Numbered from the stretch's first letter, positions 1-8,368 are shown. The stretch is DNA of 64,000 nt from Deltaproteobacteria bacterium (GCA_031285295.1 JAITWK010000022.1:156014-220013); one strand, 5' to 3'. Made by a program: numbers and translations. Notes: generated by a model not told the origin, from the letters alone.

Positions 1-240
1 CTGGATACCGTGATCATGCTAGGAGCCATAAGCGGCAATTACCCCGGCTTTGGCCGCTACTTCTTTGGTCTGGGCGCGATCACGGCTTCGGTAATCTGGT
101 TTTTCAGCCTCAGTTTCGCCGGTTCAAAACTGGCTCCCATCTTTGCCCGCCCACGCTCCTGGATTATCCTTTATACTCTGGTCGGCCTGATGGTGTGGTG
201 GGTAGCGGCCGGGCTTCTGCTGGATTATTACCACCCTTAG
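1..240 (+). CDS. LysE/ArgO-type amino-acid exporter, C-terminal part
   Basis: The window opens inside this gene. The frame is open from base 1 (Leu-Asp-Thr-Val) to the TAG at 238-240, so the last 79 residues are visible. They form three hydrophobic segments separated by short loops, and the LDTV stretch followed by a helix ending in a Trp-rich segment fits the last part of LysE/ArgO-family exporters, which move basic or small amino acids out across the inner membrane. The substrate cannot be told from this part. The stop overlaps by four bases the stop of the convergent mqsA gene. The N-terminal two thirds lie outside the window. Confidence 0.75.
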   Translation: MDTVIMLGAISGNYPGFGRYFFGLGAITASVIWFFSLSFAGSKLAPIFARPRSWIILYTLVGLMVWWVAAGLLLDYYHP

Positions 241-638
241 ACAGTCCTGACCTCATTAAGCAAGTCGGGGTGAAGGTCAAGCAGCTTGAACAGCTTGACC
301 AAAGACAACGGCGGTTTTGTTCTGCCGTTTTCATAACGCGAAAAGGCGTTGACTCCGCCACCGAAAAGCTCAGCGGCCTGCCGTTGATCAAGGTCGAGCT
401 TCCGGCGCACTCTGGCGATGTAATCAGGATCAACATAGGCGGCGTTCACCTGGCGCTGAAACAACCCCAACTGCTCACTGTAATTGTCGCCATGCTCACG
501 GTTAAGAACAACTTCACCGCAAGCCGGACAAAAGTCACCCGTCACCGCTGGAATAACAGTAGTTTCGACTTTGTAGGCATAAGGCATGTCGCGCGTGTCG
601 TGAATAAGTTCCGCCGCGCCGCAAACAGGGCATTTCAT
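237..638 (-). CDS. mqsA: MqsA-type (YgiT) antitoxin, apparently without its toxin gene
   Basis: This 133-residue protein has the two-domain layout of MqsA. An N-terminal zinc domain carries two Cys-x-x-Cys pairs (MKCPVCGAAE at the start, FCPACGE near residue 40). A C-terminal helix-turn-helix (about residues 65-130) contains LDLDQRQAAELFGGGVNAFSRYENG. In known systems MqsA neutralises the mRNA interferase MqsR and represses their shared promoter. In an mqsRA operon the toxin gene lies just upstream of the antitoxin. Here the 250 bases upstream (639-889) hold no MqsR-like frame, so the gene looks orphan or is now a plain regulator. It converges on the LysE-type gene with a four-base overlap. 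Confidence 0.85.
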   Translation of the reverse strand: MKCPVCGAAELIHDTRDMPYAYKVETTVIPAVTGDFCPACGEVVLNREHGDNYSEQLGLFQRQVNAAYVDPDYIARVRRKLDLDQRQAAELFGGGVNAFSRYENGRTKPPLSLVKLFKLLDLHPDLLNEVRTV

Positions 639-686
639 GGCTATAGCTCCTTGAAAGAAACGATTAGCACGTCATCAAAAAACATC

Positions 687-715
687 ACCTAATAAGTTAA
701 TTTGTCAAGTAGGTT
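687..715 (-). promoter_or_regulatory. Possible MqsA operator and -35 element
   Basis: Upstream of mqsA, read on the minus strand, AACCTACTTGACA is followed by a second half-site AGGT. The outer ACCTA/TAGGT arms form an interrupted inverted repeat, and the TTGACA (703-708 on the plus strand) would be the -35 box. MqsA is known to bind AACCT/AGGTT half-sites. No good -10 box is visible at 16-18 bp, so the promoter call is tentative. Confidence 0.35.
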
Positions 716-730
716 AATTGGTAGTTTATG

Positions 731-754
731 AAAAAGCCCCGCGCGGGCGGGGCT
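731..754 (-). terminator. Rho-independent terminator
   Basis: A perfect 8-bp GC-rich stem (735-742 with 747-754, loop GCGG) is followed on the minus strand by a run of five T. It would end transcripts of the minus-strand lipoprotein and ORF6N genes before they reach mqsA. Confidence 0.85.
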
Positions 755-889
755 GGGAAGCAAGGTAAGGATGCGTAAATTATAACAGTTTCACCAGCGC
801 AGCGACAATGGCGGCTTCTTAATCGAGCGTTTTTTCAAGCTTTTGGAATCAAAGAAGGACGCTTTCATAATTGAACCTTAATGTATGAA

Positions 890-1414
890 TCAATGCGCAA
901 TCACAGTATTTTTTACTTCTCCACCAGAAAGAGTTACTTTTTGTATGAGTTCTCCACCCTGCATCCCATTAGATGGAACTTCCCAGATTACTCTTGTCAC
1001 TAAATAAAAATCTCCATCGCTTACATTTTCAAATCTAAAGTAACCTTGAGGATCACACATTGTACGTTGTCTGTATTGCATAAACCCGATGCTAATCAAA
1101 GACATATCCATCGTTGGAGCATACACGTTTCGATAACCATCGTTTGGGTTTCCGTATACTTGAGTAAATATTGATTCATGATAATCGGTATATGGATATA
1201 ACGACACATATTCACCGGCGCATGTTTTAACATCTCCACCGCGTGTTTTCAGCATGGCGCTACCAGCAAGCGTATTTTTTCCGGGCAGCATAAGTCGTTG
1301 TGTCTCGGATGCATCAAATTGGAGAGTGGTAGTTATTTTTTGTTGCTGCACCGGAAAACACCCCATCATTCCCAAACACGCCACCGCTGCCAGAAGCAGA
1401 ATAAGTTTTCGCAT
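890..1414 (-). CDS. Putative lipoprotein with a carboxypeptidase-regulatory-like fold
   Basis: A 174-residue protein with a classic lipoprotein signal: MRK, a hydrophobic stretch and a lipobox LGMMGC with the acylated Cys at position 19. The mature part is polar. Near the C-terminus the stretch CDPQGYFRFENVSDGDFYLV resembles the beta-sandwich of carboxypeptidase regulatory-like domains, suggesting a surface-exposed structural or binding role. GGAGG lies five bases before the ATG and supports the start. The gene is AT-rich compared with purE nearby, which suggests recent acquisition. I do not recognise a family. Confidence 0.7.
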   Translation of the reverse strand: MRKLILLLAAVACLGMMGCFPVQQQKITTTLQFDASETQRLMLPGKNTLAGSAMLKTRGGDVKTCAGEYVSLYPYTDYHESIFTQVYGNPNDGYRNVYAPTMDMSLISIGFMQYRQRTMCDPQGYFRFENVSDGDFYLVTRVIWEVPSNGMQGGELIQKVTLSGGEVKNTVIAH

Positions 1415-1430
1415 AGGAGCCTCCGTTTGG

Positions 1431-1994
1431 TTAATATCCGATTCTGCGTTTTGTGTTAGCCGGTGGAAGTATCAGTTCATTCAAAGCCTCGATTATTCCT
1501 CCAAGCGCCACATCATGCTTGCCTACGGCTTCTTCCAGTTCCGCCACTTTAGCGGCCAGTTCCTTGTAAGCGGGGACGGCCTGCCGCAGCCAGACGAAGG
1601 CGCGGATGATCATACGGCTGATTTCGTCAGACCGGGGGGACTTCAAAACGCTTGAGAGCATTAAAGCGCCGTGTTCGGTAAAAACATATGGGGCATAGCG
1701 TCGGCCACCATGCTTTGCTATCATATTTTGTGATTCCAAACTTGAGGTCACATTTTGTGATCTCAAGTTTGAGATGCCAATTTGGCATCTCAAGTTTTCC
1801 CATTCTTCGGCGGATAGCTGGAAGGAAAAACCTTCAAAGCGTTCCGGGTTACGTTTCATGGCCCGGACAAGAGCACCTGTTTCGACCCCGTACAAAACGG
1901 CCAAATCTTCATCAAGCATAACCCGCTGGCCGCGTAGCTCAAAAATACGGTGAACTATGGAATCCAAGGCGACAGGCGTCAGTAAATCAGTCAA
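1431..1994 (-). CDS. ORF6N domain protein
   Basis: This 187-residue protein has the ORF6N domain common in phage and accessory bacterial DNA: RVMLDEDLAVLYGVETGALVRAMKRNPERF at about residues 24-55, the FQLSAEEWENLR step, then GGRRYAPYVFTEHGALMLSSVL. The C-terminus is a predicted coiled coil. ORF6N proteins are thought to bind DNA as regulators, but none has a firm role. Between the two conserved blocks this copy carries an expanded, repetitive linker (NLRCQ, NLRSQ, SLESQ) encoded by two perfect or near-perfect DNA palindromes. The gene has its own consensus promoter and ends 17 bases before the lipoprotein gene, so the two may form an operon. Confidence 0.85.
   Translation of the reverse strand: MTDLLTPVALDSIVHRIFELRGQRVMLDEDLAVLYGVETGALVRAMKRNPERFEGFSFQLSAEEWENLRCQIGISNLRSQNVTSSLESQNMIAKHGGRRYAPYVFTEHGALMLSSVLKSPRSDEISRMIIRAFVWLRQAVPAYKELAAKVAELEEAVGKHDVALGGIIEALNELILPPANTKRRIGY
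1738..1793. repeat. Two tandem palindromes inside the ORF6N gene
   Basis: Positions 1738-1751 pair with 1757-1770 (13 of 14 bases) and 1769-1778 pair with 1784-1793 (10 of 10), each around a 5-base loop. The palindromes share the words CTCAAGTTT and AACTTGAG and encode the repeated Leu-Arg/Glu-Ser/Cys-Gln motif in the variable linker of the protein. Confidence 0.85.
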
Positions 1995-2026
1995 AGCAAT
2001 CCCCTATAACTGCGTATTCTATACAC

Positions 2027-2053
2027 ATTATAGCTTGGCACGATAACTGTCAA
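2027..2053 (-). promoter_or_regulatory. Promoter of the ORF6N gene
   Basis: On the minus strand a perfect TTGACA (2048-2053) lies upstream of a perfect TATAAT (2027-2032) with a 15-bp spacer, about 33 bases before the ATG. The short spacer is unusual for two consensus hexamers and may lower or gate activity. Confidence 0.55.
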
Positions 2054-2214
2054 AGCTTTCAGGAAGATTTATGCCTGTCCTTTATGCCTCCATCAATTCC
2101 GATTATCAGCCCTAGTTGCACCACAAGCCGATTTACCGTAAAATCATCCGGTAATTCTTTCGCACCGTTGCGAAACGGCAACCACCAAAAACCTGAAGCC
2201 TTAATGGAATAAAC

Positions 2215-2742
2215 ATGAACCAAGTCGTAATTCTCATGGGCAGCAAATCCGATGAGCCCACGGTGCGCCCCTGCGCCGAAATTTTGGATAAACTCGGCAT
2301 CAGCTATCTTTTTACCATTACTTCGGCGCACCGCACTCCGGAGCGCACCGAAAAACTGGTGGCCGAACAGGAAAAGGCCGGTTGCCGGGTCTTTATTTGC
2401 GCCGCCGGTATGGCCGCGCACCTGGCCGGGGCGGTTGCGGCGCGTACAATCAGGCCGGTCATTGGCATTCCCATTTCCTCCGGCAATCTGGGCGGTATGG
2501 ACGCCCTGCTCTCCACCGTGATGATGCCCGCCGGTTTTCCGGTAGCCACCGTGGCCCTGGACAAAGCCGGTGCGCGTAACGCCGCCTGGCTGGCCGCACA
2601 GATTCTGGCCCTTGAGAATCCGGATCTGGCCGCCCGCATCGCACAGGAACGCGAAGCCATGGCCGCTGATGTGGAAAAGAACGCAGCTGAATTGGAAGTT
2701 CAAACTGACGGAAAAGTTCTGGCGACTCCAAACATATGCTGA
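2215..2742 (+). CDS. purE: 5-(carboxyamino)imidazole ribonucleotide mutase PurE
   Basis: PurE acts in cytosolic de novo purine synthesis. It converts N5-CAIR to CAIR (class I), or carboxylates AIR directly (class II). The 175-residue product shows the family signatures in order: MGSKSDEPTV at the start, the catalytic-histidine segment TSAHRTPER, AAGMAAHLAG, and GGMDALLSTVMMPAGFPVATVA. Length is normal. No purK is visible next to it, so the sequence does not settle which class it is. The downstream lipoprotein gene starts inside its last codons (7-base overlap), so the two are probably co-transcribed. Confidence 0.93.
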   Translation: MNQVVILMGSKSDEPTVRPCAEILDKLGISYLFTITSAHRTPERTEKLVAEQEKAGCRVFICAAGMAAHLAGAVAARTIRPVIGIPISSGNLGGMDALLSTVMMPAGFPVATVALDKAGARNAAWLAAQILALENPDLAARIAQEREAMAADVEKNAAELEVQTDGKVLATPNIC

Positions 2743-3407
2743 AAAATACCAAAATCGTCAGTTTATTCTGCCTGTGCCTACTTACACTCCTCTGTGCCGC
2801 CTGCGGCGGAGGCGAAGCGGCGCGGGTTACGGTTTTCGCTCTTGAAGGCCCGCCCCTGGCCATTGCCGGTGAGCAGGGCGAGCTTAAATTTGAAGGCGAA
2901 ATGGATCGTAGCTGCATGGTGGGCAGCGGACACTTCAAGCTGGTGAATCTGGAAAACGGCGCGATCTGCCAGGGCGAAATAAATAACGGCCCCAGCAACA
3001 AAGGGCGCATTCGCGGCCTTGTTTCCTGCGGCGACTTGCGCTTTCTCATGCTGATCATGAGCAATCAGGGACCGGATCAGGGTGTGGGCGTGGGCCGTTT
3101 CGCCTATGGAAGTGACGCAAACGGTGAAAACAGAGAACACGCCGAAAGCAATCCAAACGATGAAAATAACGTAAACACCAAACATGGTGAAGACGCGGAA
3201 AGCGGCAACGATAGCGCGAATACGGCGCAAACAATCGCTTTGCCGGAACTGGACATCGAAGCAGGTGACCCCTTGCTGTTTTACTATCACCCCTGGATCG
3301 AGGAAGCCAGACGCCGCCTGATCGACGTGCGGGAAAATGTGACTATAAATTTGCAGCGTAAGGCAGACAGTCAAAATAACTCTCAACCTAAAGAAGAGGA
3401 ACTGTAA
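2736..3407 (+). CDS. Putative lipoprotein of unknown function
   Basis: A 223-residue protein beginning with a lipoprotein signal peptide: MLKNTK, a hydrophobic run rich in Leu and Cys, and the lipobox LCAAC followed by GGG. The mature part has a beta-rich segment (about 30-125), then a low-complexity Asn/Glu/Asp-rich stretch (about 128-170), and a C-terminal block with YYHPWIEEARRR. No known domain is recognised. It overlaps purE and lies two bases before the threonine aldolase gene, so it is probably read in the same transcript. No catalytic motif is visible. Confidence 0.7.
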   Translation: MLKNTKIVSLFCLCLLTLLCAACGGGEAARVTVFALEGPPLAIAGEQGELKFEGEMDRSCMVGSGHFKLVNLENGAICQGEINNGPSNKGRIRGLVSCGDLRFLMLIMSNQGPDQGVGVGRFAYGSDANGENREHAESNPNDENNVNTKHGEDAESGNDSANTAQTIALPELDIEAGDPLLFYYHPWIEEARRRLIDVRENVTINLQRKADSQNNSQPKEEEL

Positions 3408-3409
3408 CA

Positions 3410-4453
3410 ATGAAGTACTACGCCAGCGACAACAACTCGGGTGCGCATCCGGATGTACTCAAAGCGGTACTGGCCGCCAACGAGGGCAATGTCGGCTCCT
3501 ACGGAAGCGACCCCTACACCCGCAAGGCCGAAGATCTGTTCAAGCAAATGTTCGGGGCGGACACCCGCGCCTATTTCGTGTTTCTGGGTACGGCGGCTAA
3601 CGTGCTGGCCCTCAAGGCCTCGCTAAAGCCGCACGAAGGCGTGATCTGCGCCTCCTGCGGGCATATCAATACCGATGAATGCGGGGCTATTGAAAGCGTT
3701 GGCCGCAAAATATTCCCGGTACCGCACCAGAACGGAAAAATCCGCCCGAGCGACTGCGCCGAGTACTTCAGGCACGATGCCGGAGCGCACCGGGTTCTGC
3801 CCCGAATCGTCTCGATCACCCAATCCACCGAATTGGGCATACTTTACAGCAACGATGAAGTACGCGCCCTCTCCGAGTTCTGCCGCGAGCACAAACTCTA
3901 TCTGCACATGGATGGCGCGCGCATTGCCAACGCGGCGGCCGCTCTGGGTCAGGATTTTCGCGCCATCACCAAAGATTTGGGCGTTGATATCATGAGCTTC
4001 GGCGGCACCAAAAACGGGCTGATGTTCGGCGAAGCCGTGCTGGTCTTTAATCCGGCCCTGGCCCAGGATTTTGATTTCTACCGCAAGCAGGGCATGCAGC
4101 TAGGTTCCAAGATGCGCTATATCTCGGCGCAGTTCATCACTTACCTGGAAAGCGGACTCTGGCTGAAAAACGCCACCCAGGCCAATGCCATGGCCAAATT
4201 GCTGGCTGAAAAAATGCAGGCCATGCCCGGCGTTAAAATCACCACTCCGGTACAGGTTAACGCTGTTTTCGCCCGCGTACCCGAACAGGCCGCGCAAAAA
4301 CTTTTGCGCGACTTCAGCATCGCCATGTGGGACGAAGGCCCGGACGCTACCGAACCACTGGTCAAGGGGCCGGAACTGCGCTTTATGACCAGCTTTAACA
4401 CCACTCGTGAAGATATTGAGGAATTGGCAGCGGCTTTGAGCAAGGCGCTGTAG
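3410..4453 (+). CDS. ltaE: Low-specificity L-threonine aldolase
   Basis: A fold-type I PLP enzyme of 347 residues, normal for the family, that cleaves L-threonine or L-allo-threonine to glycine and acetaldehyde in the cytosol. Visible landmarks are the N-terminal SDNNSGAHPDV, the cofactor-binding HMDGAR (about 167-171) and the Schiff-base lysine in SFGGTKNG (Lys201). The PLP-contact segment GSYGSDPYTRKAED follows the usual family pattern. GAGGAACTG precedes the ATG, and the gene is probably co-transcribed with purE and the lipoprotein. Its glycine product could feed purine synthesis, which fits its position, but this is inference. Confidence 0.88.
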   Translation: MKYYASDNNSGAHPDVLKAVLAANEGNVGSYGSDPYTRKAEDLFKQMFGADTRAYFVFLGTAANVLALKASLKPHEGVICASCGHINTDECGAIESVGRKIFPVPHQNGKIRPSDCAEYFRHDAGAHRVLPRIVSITQSTELGILYSNDEVRALSEFCREHKLYLHMDGARIANAAAALGQDFRAITKDLGVDIMSFGGTKNGLMFGEAVLVFNPALAQDFDFYRKQGMQLGSKMRYISAQFITYLESGLWLKNATQANAMAKLLAEKMQAMPGVKITTPVQVNAVFARVPEQAAQKLLRDFSIAMWDEGPDATEPLVKGPELRFMTSFNTTREDIEELAAALSKAL

Positions 4454-4459
4454 AAAATC

Positions 4460-4609
4460 GGTGGCTGCTTCCAAATAAATAATTTTGCTCCAAGAGCAAG
4501 AAATCCGGTCTTTTTTACGAAGGGAGTGTACTCTTCTCGTACTCGACCGTAGTAAAAAAGACCGGATGACGCAGATATTGGACAAAAGGATTATTTGGAA
4601 GCAGCCACC
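4460..4609 (-). repeat. Dispersed nested-palindrome repeat, copy A
   Basis: This copy has an outer stem of 19 perfect base pairs (4460-4478 with 4591-4609) and an inner stem of 16 perfect pairs (4503-4518 with 4552-4567). They enclose the family core AAGAGTACACT (minus strand, 4525-4535). It lies between convergent ltaE and the MFS gene. The right arm contains the last codons and stop of the MFS gene. The outer arms are unlike those of the other copies, but the core and the CTGCGTCA word next to it are shared. Confidence 0.85.
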
Positions 4610-5940
4610 TCGGCAGCCGAGCGATACTTCCAGGCCAAAATCAGGCTGAACAACGCCCCGCCCAGGAAAAAGCCGAAAGAATCGCTGATTGCCGTAAAGG
4701 AATCAGCACCGCCCATTTCCAGGTGTTTGACCGAAAGACCGATCACTTGCTGAAAAATGGCACCGCCCGCAAAGGAAAACATATTGATGAAGCCGCTGAC
4801 CGTACCGGCCAGGCTGACGTCAAAATGCTCCTTGGCCGCGCAGAACAGCACCGCCGCGCCAGCAGTGGCGGCAATGCAGAGGAACAGGAAGTAAATGGTC
4901 AGCACCGGGCTGGACAGGCGCGGCAGGCCAAAAACCATGGGCAACAGCAACGTTATGCTGCACACGGAAAGAATGATCAAGGTTTTACGCGCAGAACCGA
5001 GCTTTTCATAAAGCCAGGTAATCAGCGGTCCAAAAAGCAAAGCGCAAGCCGCCAGTGAAAGGCACCAGCCCGCCTCGGTGGCCTCCATGCCGAATCCGGC
5101 AGTCAGGTATTGCCCGCCCCACAGGCCGACAAAAGCGAAATATATTCCGCCCTGAAAAAAATTCCAGATACCCAGAATCCAGACATCGCGATTCCGCATA
5201 ATCTGACCCAGCTTGACCATAAGCTCCCGGCCACTCGGCACATTGGCCTCGCGCATGGTCTGGTTGGACACGCCCTGCCCGCTGCCGGAGGTATTGACCA
5301 GCTCGCTGATTTTATCCGGAGCGTCACGCACGATTTGCCAGATCAGCCAGGCCGACACCAGGGTAACCAGCGCCAGAAAAATAAACGGCGGACGCCAGCC
5401 AAAGACGGCGGCGGCATAGGCCATGGGCGAGGTGGCCAAAAGCGGCCCCAGGCTTCCAAGACCAAAAGCGATAGCGGTCAGGCGCGGAAAGGCGCTGGCC
5501 GGGAACCACACTATAGTCAGCTTGAGCAGCGGCACCACAATCACCGCCAATCCCACTCCCATAATCGCCCGCGAAATTACCGCCCAGGTCATACTGTCGC
5601 ACAGGGCGAAAATAAAAGTCCCCACCGTGGCCAGCAACAAGGCGATAGTCACGCTTTTACGCGGTCCAAGGGTATCGGAAAGCAACCCGGCCGGGATCTG
5701 CATAAAGGCATAGGCATAGAAGAAAGAAGCCGTCAAAAGGCCCAGCCTGGCCGGGCCTACTTGCAGGGAGGCGGCCACATCAGCGGAAACGGTAGCCAGA
5801 CCGACCTGCTGGAAGCAGGAAATCAGTGTGGCCGCCGTCATAATAGAAAACAGGCACCAGTTGCGGTGCCGTTTTATGAACTGCGGGGTATGAAACCTTA
5901 TTTTGAAGTGCCGCCGTATAAATTGCGGATAAAACTTCAT
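4591..5940 (-). CDS. Major facilitator superfamily transporter
   Basis: About 12 membrane segments in 449 residues. Typical MFS signatures are seen: GLLSDTLGPRKS in the first cytoplasmic loop, and a YAFMQIPAGLLSD helix like those of the organic-anion (nitrate/sugar-phosphate/hexuronate) carriers. It acts in the inner membrane; the substrate is unknown. The ATG at 5938-5940 is chosen because GGGAG lies just before it; a TTG four codons upstream overlaps that site. The N-terminus repeats PQFIRRH and PQFIKRH. The last codons and stop lie inside the arm of repeat copy A, so the C-terminal tail may have been replaced by repeat insertion. Confidence 0.85.
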   Translation of the reverse strand: MKFYPQFIRRHFKIRFHTPQFIKRHRNWCLFSIMTAATLISCFQQVGLATVSADVAASLQVGPARLGLLTASFFYAYAFMQIPAGLLSDTLGPRKSVTIALLLATVGTFIFALCDSMTWAVISRAIMGVGLAVIVVPLLKLTIVWFPASAFPRLTAIAFGLGSLGPLLATSPMAYAAAVFGWRPPFIFLALVTLVSAWLIWQIVRDAPDKISELVNTSGSGQGVSNQTMREANVPSGRELMVKLGQIMRNRDVWILGIWNFFQGGIYFAFVGLWGGQYLTAGFGMEATEAGWCLSLAACALLFGPLITWLYEKLGSARKTLIILSVCSITLLLPMVFGLPRLSSPVLTIYFLFLCIAATAGAAVLFCAAKEHFDVSLAGTVSGFINMFSFAGGAIFQQVIGLSVKHLEMGGADSFTAISDSFGFFLGGALFSLILAWKYRSAAEVAASK

Positions 5941-6009
5941 TTGTTCTCCCAATCTGATACTAATTAATAGTTCTATATTTCCTATCGCTCAGCTCACCAC
6001 AGTAACATT

Positions 6010-6606
6010 TTACTCCACACGCAAACCTTGCAGACGCTCTATGCAACGATTTAGACTCGGTGAGTTGCGCATGGCTGAAGCAACATCCCAATAATCAATT
6101 ACAAACTCTGTCATTGTCGCTAAATAGCCAGGTGCAACAACGCCACCATGAGAAGGTTCAGGAACCACACCTGTTTGAATTGATTTTTTCTTGGAACGAT
6201 TGGCAAGACTTACCATAGTTCGCTTAGGAAAGATTTCTCCATCTGGAGAAGATGGAATATGTTTAACAGCAATACCCAAAAACTTTGCTAAGGCCTCACG
6301 ATCAGCCAAAAGCCAACTTTCAAGCTCAAACACAGCAAATCGACATAAAAAATTAGCTGGGGGTGATACTATTTTATACCGTTTTAATGCCTCAGAGGGG
6401 CATGGTGTTCGCGAGTCACGCAAATCAGTTAACACCAAAACGCCACAACCATACCGAGCCAATGCTTGAAGTGAGAAAATTTTTTTACTTATATACCCAC
6501 ACCCTTGCCTACCGTATATATTCCCTTTTTGGTGTCCGCAGTAAAGCAATAATTTATCAGCAACTGGTTCCTCCAAGTGTCCTTCTAAAATCAAATGTAC
6601 AATCAT
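6010..6606 (-). CDS. DUF4276-like (Toprim-like) protein, partner of the ATPase
   Basis: This 198-residue protein begins MIVHLILEGHLEEPVADKLL, with the early conserved Glu of DUF4276/Toprim-like proteins. It has a later acidic pair in VLVLTDLRDSR and a FELESWLLADREAL segment. In other genomes such proteins follow an AAA ATPase gene and are suspected nucleases of anti-phage modules. Here the ATG directly follows the TGA of the ATPase gene, so translation is coupled. The region is clearly AT-rich against its flanks, supporting horizontal gain. Nuclease activity is inferred from family context. Confidence 0.7.
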   Translation of the reverse strand: MIVHLILEGHLEEPVADKLLLYCGHQKGNIYGRQGCGYISKKIFSLQALARYGCGVLVLTDLRDSRTPCPSEALKRYKIVSPPANFLCRFAVFELESWLLADREALAKFLGIAVKHIPSSPDGEIFPKRTMVSLANRSKKKSIQTGVVPEPSHGGVVAPGYLATMTEFVIDYWDVASAMRNSPSLNRCIERLQGLRVE

Positions 6607-7743
6607 TCAAAAAAGCCTCAATTGATGAATATTTTCAGGACGTGTTTTCGGCAATAAAATATCTGCTGCAGTCATTCCATCACGCATCATTTCATGTTCT
6701 TGGTCAGTTGGCAGTAGAATTTCTACACCTTCATGGCCAGGCTCCAAGCGTAAAACTTCATTTGGCCCTATACCTGGATCGTCCAATAGACTTCTGGCAT
6801 GTGTAGTGACAAAAATTTGCCGCGTAGTTTTTTTTCTATTTCTATCAAGCCTAGCAAATATAGTTGGTAATTGAGCAACAATTTCTTCATGAAGTGACAG
6901 TTCAGGTTCCTCTAGCAACAACGGTCCATCAGTAGAAAGCAATGACCAAAGAAGAGCAAGAAGACGCAATGTCCCATCAGAAAAAACATCTTCACGTTGG
7001 TATGCGCCTTGAGAGCGCCAATGCATATATTTAACGACAAGATGAGGAAGACCATCGCTATCTTGCACTACTGTGAGGTCTTCCAAATTTTGAACAGCTA
7101 TTTTTAGAGCTTCATTAATTTTACGTAATCTTGAAATACGTGTTTTTTCCGGAGTTTTCCAAATTGTGAACACCAAGTCCCGTCCAAAAGGATCATTAAC
7201 TACCGGGGCTGGCGAAAAAGCTTTTGGTTCACGAACTAGTTGCGGCAGTATATGCCTGTATTCAATCGTTGAAAAGAACTCTGGAATTTCCCGAAATTCT
7301 TTATTAGCATTTACTTGTTGCAGGGCTGTTTGTGTCAAACGAGCAGGATCTTCATTATCTAATTTTTCAGGGCGATTTAAGATCGTTTTCCATTTTCCGT
7401 CTACGTTTTGCTTAACTATTTCTTTTATTACAAGCGGTGTAGATTTTCCCTTCTTTGTACCAAAAATCAAAGAATATTCCCAAATGTCATCAAGTATTAC
7501 AGAAATAGTAATATCTGGATACTGTCTGGCATTGATATACCGAATAGATTTAATACCACCACGTTGATCCAACACTGCTTGTTCCAAGCCATTTTGTGCG
7601 ACATCACGTAAGAATCGTAATGCATCAAGAAAATTAGATTTCCCAGAAGCGTTTGGACCAATCAAAAAAATACGCTTCCCGCATGGAATATCAACTTTTG
7701 CAAAGTTCTTCCAATTTTCCAGTTTAATGCGTGTTATGATCAT
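6607..7743 (-). CDS. AAA ATPase (SMC/RecF/OLD-like) of a two-gene accessory module
   Basis: A 378-residue ATPase with the N-terminal ITRIKLENWKNF strand typical of SMC/RecF/OLD-like proteins. Walker A is GPNASGKSN (about 29-37), a signature-like SDGTLRLLAL lies further on, and Walker B is LLLEEPELSLH, followed by a switch FVTTHARSLL. It has no C-terminal Toprim domain of its own; that role may fall to the DUF4276 protein encoded right after it. The start ATG at 7741-7743 is preferred over a TTG two codons upstream. AT-rich composition and lack of house-keeping neighbours point to a mobile defence-type cassette. Confidence 0.85.
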   Translation of the reverse strand: MIITRIKLENWKNFAKVDIPCGKRIFLIGPNASGKSNFLDALRFLRDVAQNGLEQAVLDQRGGIKSIRYINARQYPDITISVILDDIWEYSLIFGTKKGKSTPLVIKEIVKQNVDGKWKTILNRPEKLDNEDPARLTQTALQQVNANKEFREIPEFFSTIEYRHILPQLVREPKAFSPAPVVNDPFGRDLVFTIWKTPEKTRISRLRKINEALKIAVQNLEDLTVVQDSDGLPHLVVKYMHWRSQGAYQREDVFSDGTLRLLALLWSLLSTDGPLLLEEPELSLHEEIVAQLPTIFARLDRNRKKTTRQIFVTTHARSLLDDPGIGPNEVLRLEPGHEGVEILLPTDQEHEMMRDGMTAADILLPKTRPENIHQLRLF

Positions 7744-7912
7744 AACCAACCCCAGATATTACTATAATTATCAAATCTTCTATTCTTTATATCTTTTACC
7801 ATTTATCTACCCAGTATTCCAGCAGTAATCCATCGCGTTTCAACCCTGTTTCTTTTTCAGCCATCTTGGGTTAATAATCTCAAAACTCGATTAATTTTGT
7901 GGGGGTTATGAT

Positions 7913-8368
7913 ATGACTTTTGATTTTTTCGGGCAACAGGAAATCGACTTCCTAATCGACCTCGGCCTGTGCCTGCTTTCCGGCTTCATTATCGGCAGCG
8001 AGCGCGAATCGCGGCAAAAAGACGCTGGTATCAGCACGCATGTGCTGGTCATTGTCGGGGCCATGGTTTTCACCTTTTTATCAGGGGTGGTTGATCCGGC
8101 CTCCAAATCACGCATCGCCGCCCAGGTTATTACCGGCATCGGCTTTTTGGGGGCGGGACTCATCATAAAAGACGGCGTTTCGGTCAAAAACCTTACCACT
8201 GCCGCCAGCCTGTGGGCCTCCGCCTCCATTGGCATGGCCTACGGTTTTGGATACCACCTCATAGGTTTTCTCGTCACGCTGGTGATCGTGCTGACGCCGC
8301 GCATACCGCATATATCCAAACGCACCGCCCGGACGCCAAAAAATCCGGATAATAACGACAGAGAGTGA
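7913..8368 (+). CDS. MgtC/SapB family membrane protein
   Basis: A 151-residue protein with four hydrophobic segments and the MgtC signature: LLSGFIIGSERESRQKDAGI, then GIGFLGAGLIIK and NLTTAASLWASASIGMA. It corresponds to the conserved membrane domain only; the C-terminal ACT-like domain of Salmonella MgtC is absent, as in many relatives. MgtC proteins affect growth at low magnesium and F-type ATPase activity in some pathogens; the role here is unknown. A GGGGG ribosome site precedes the ATG. The gene is followed after a short gap by the CYTH gene. Confidence 0.85.
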   Translation: MTFDFFGQQEIDFLIDLGLCLLSGFIIGSERESRQKDAGISTHVLVIVGAMVFTFLSGVVDPASKSRIAAQVITGIGFLGAGLIIKDGVSVKNLTTAASLWASASIGMAYGFGYHLIGFLVTLVIVLTPRIPHISKRTARTPKNPDNNDRE

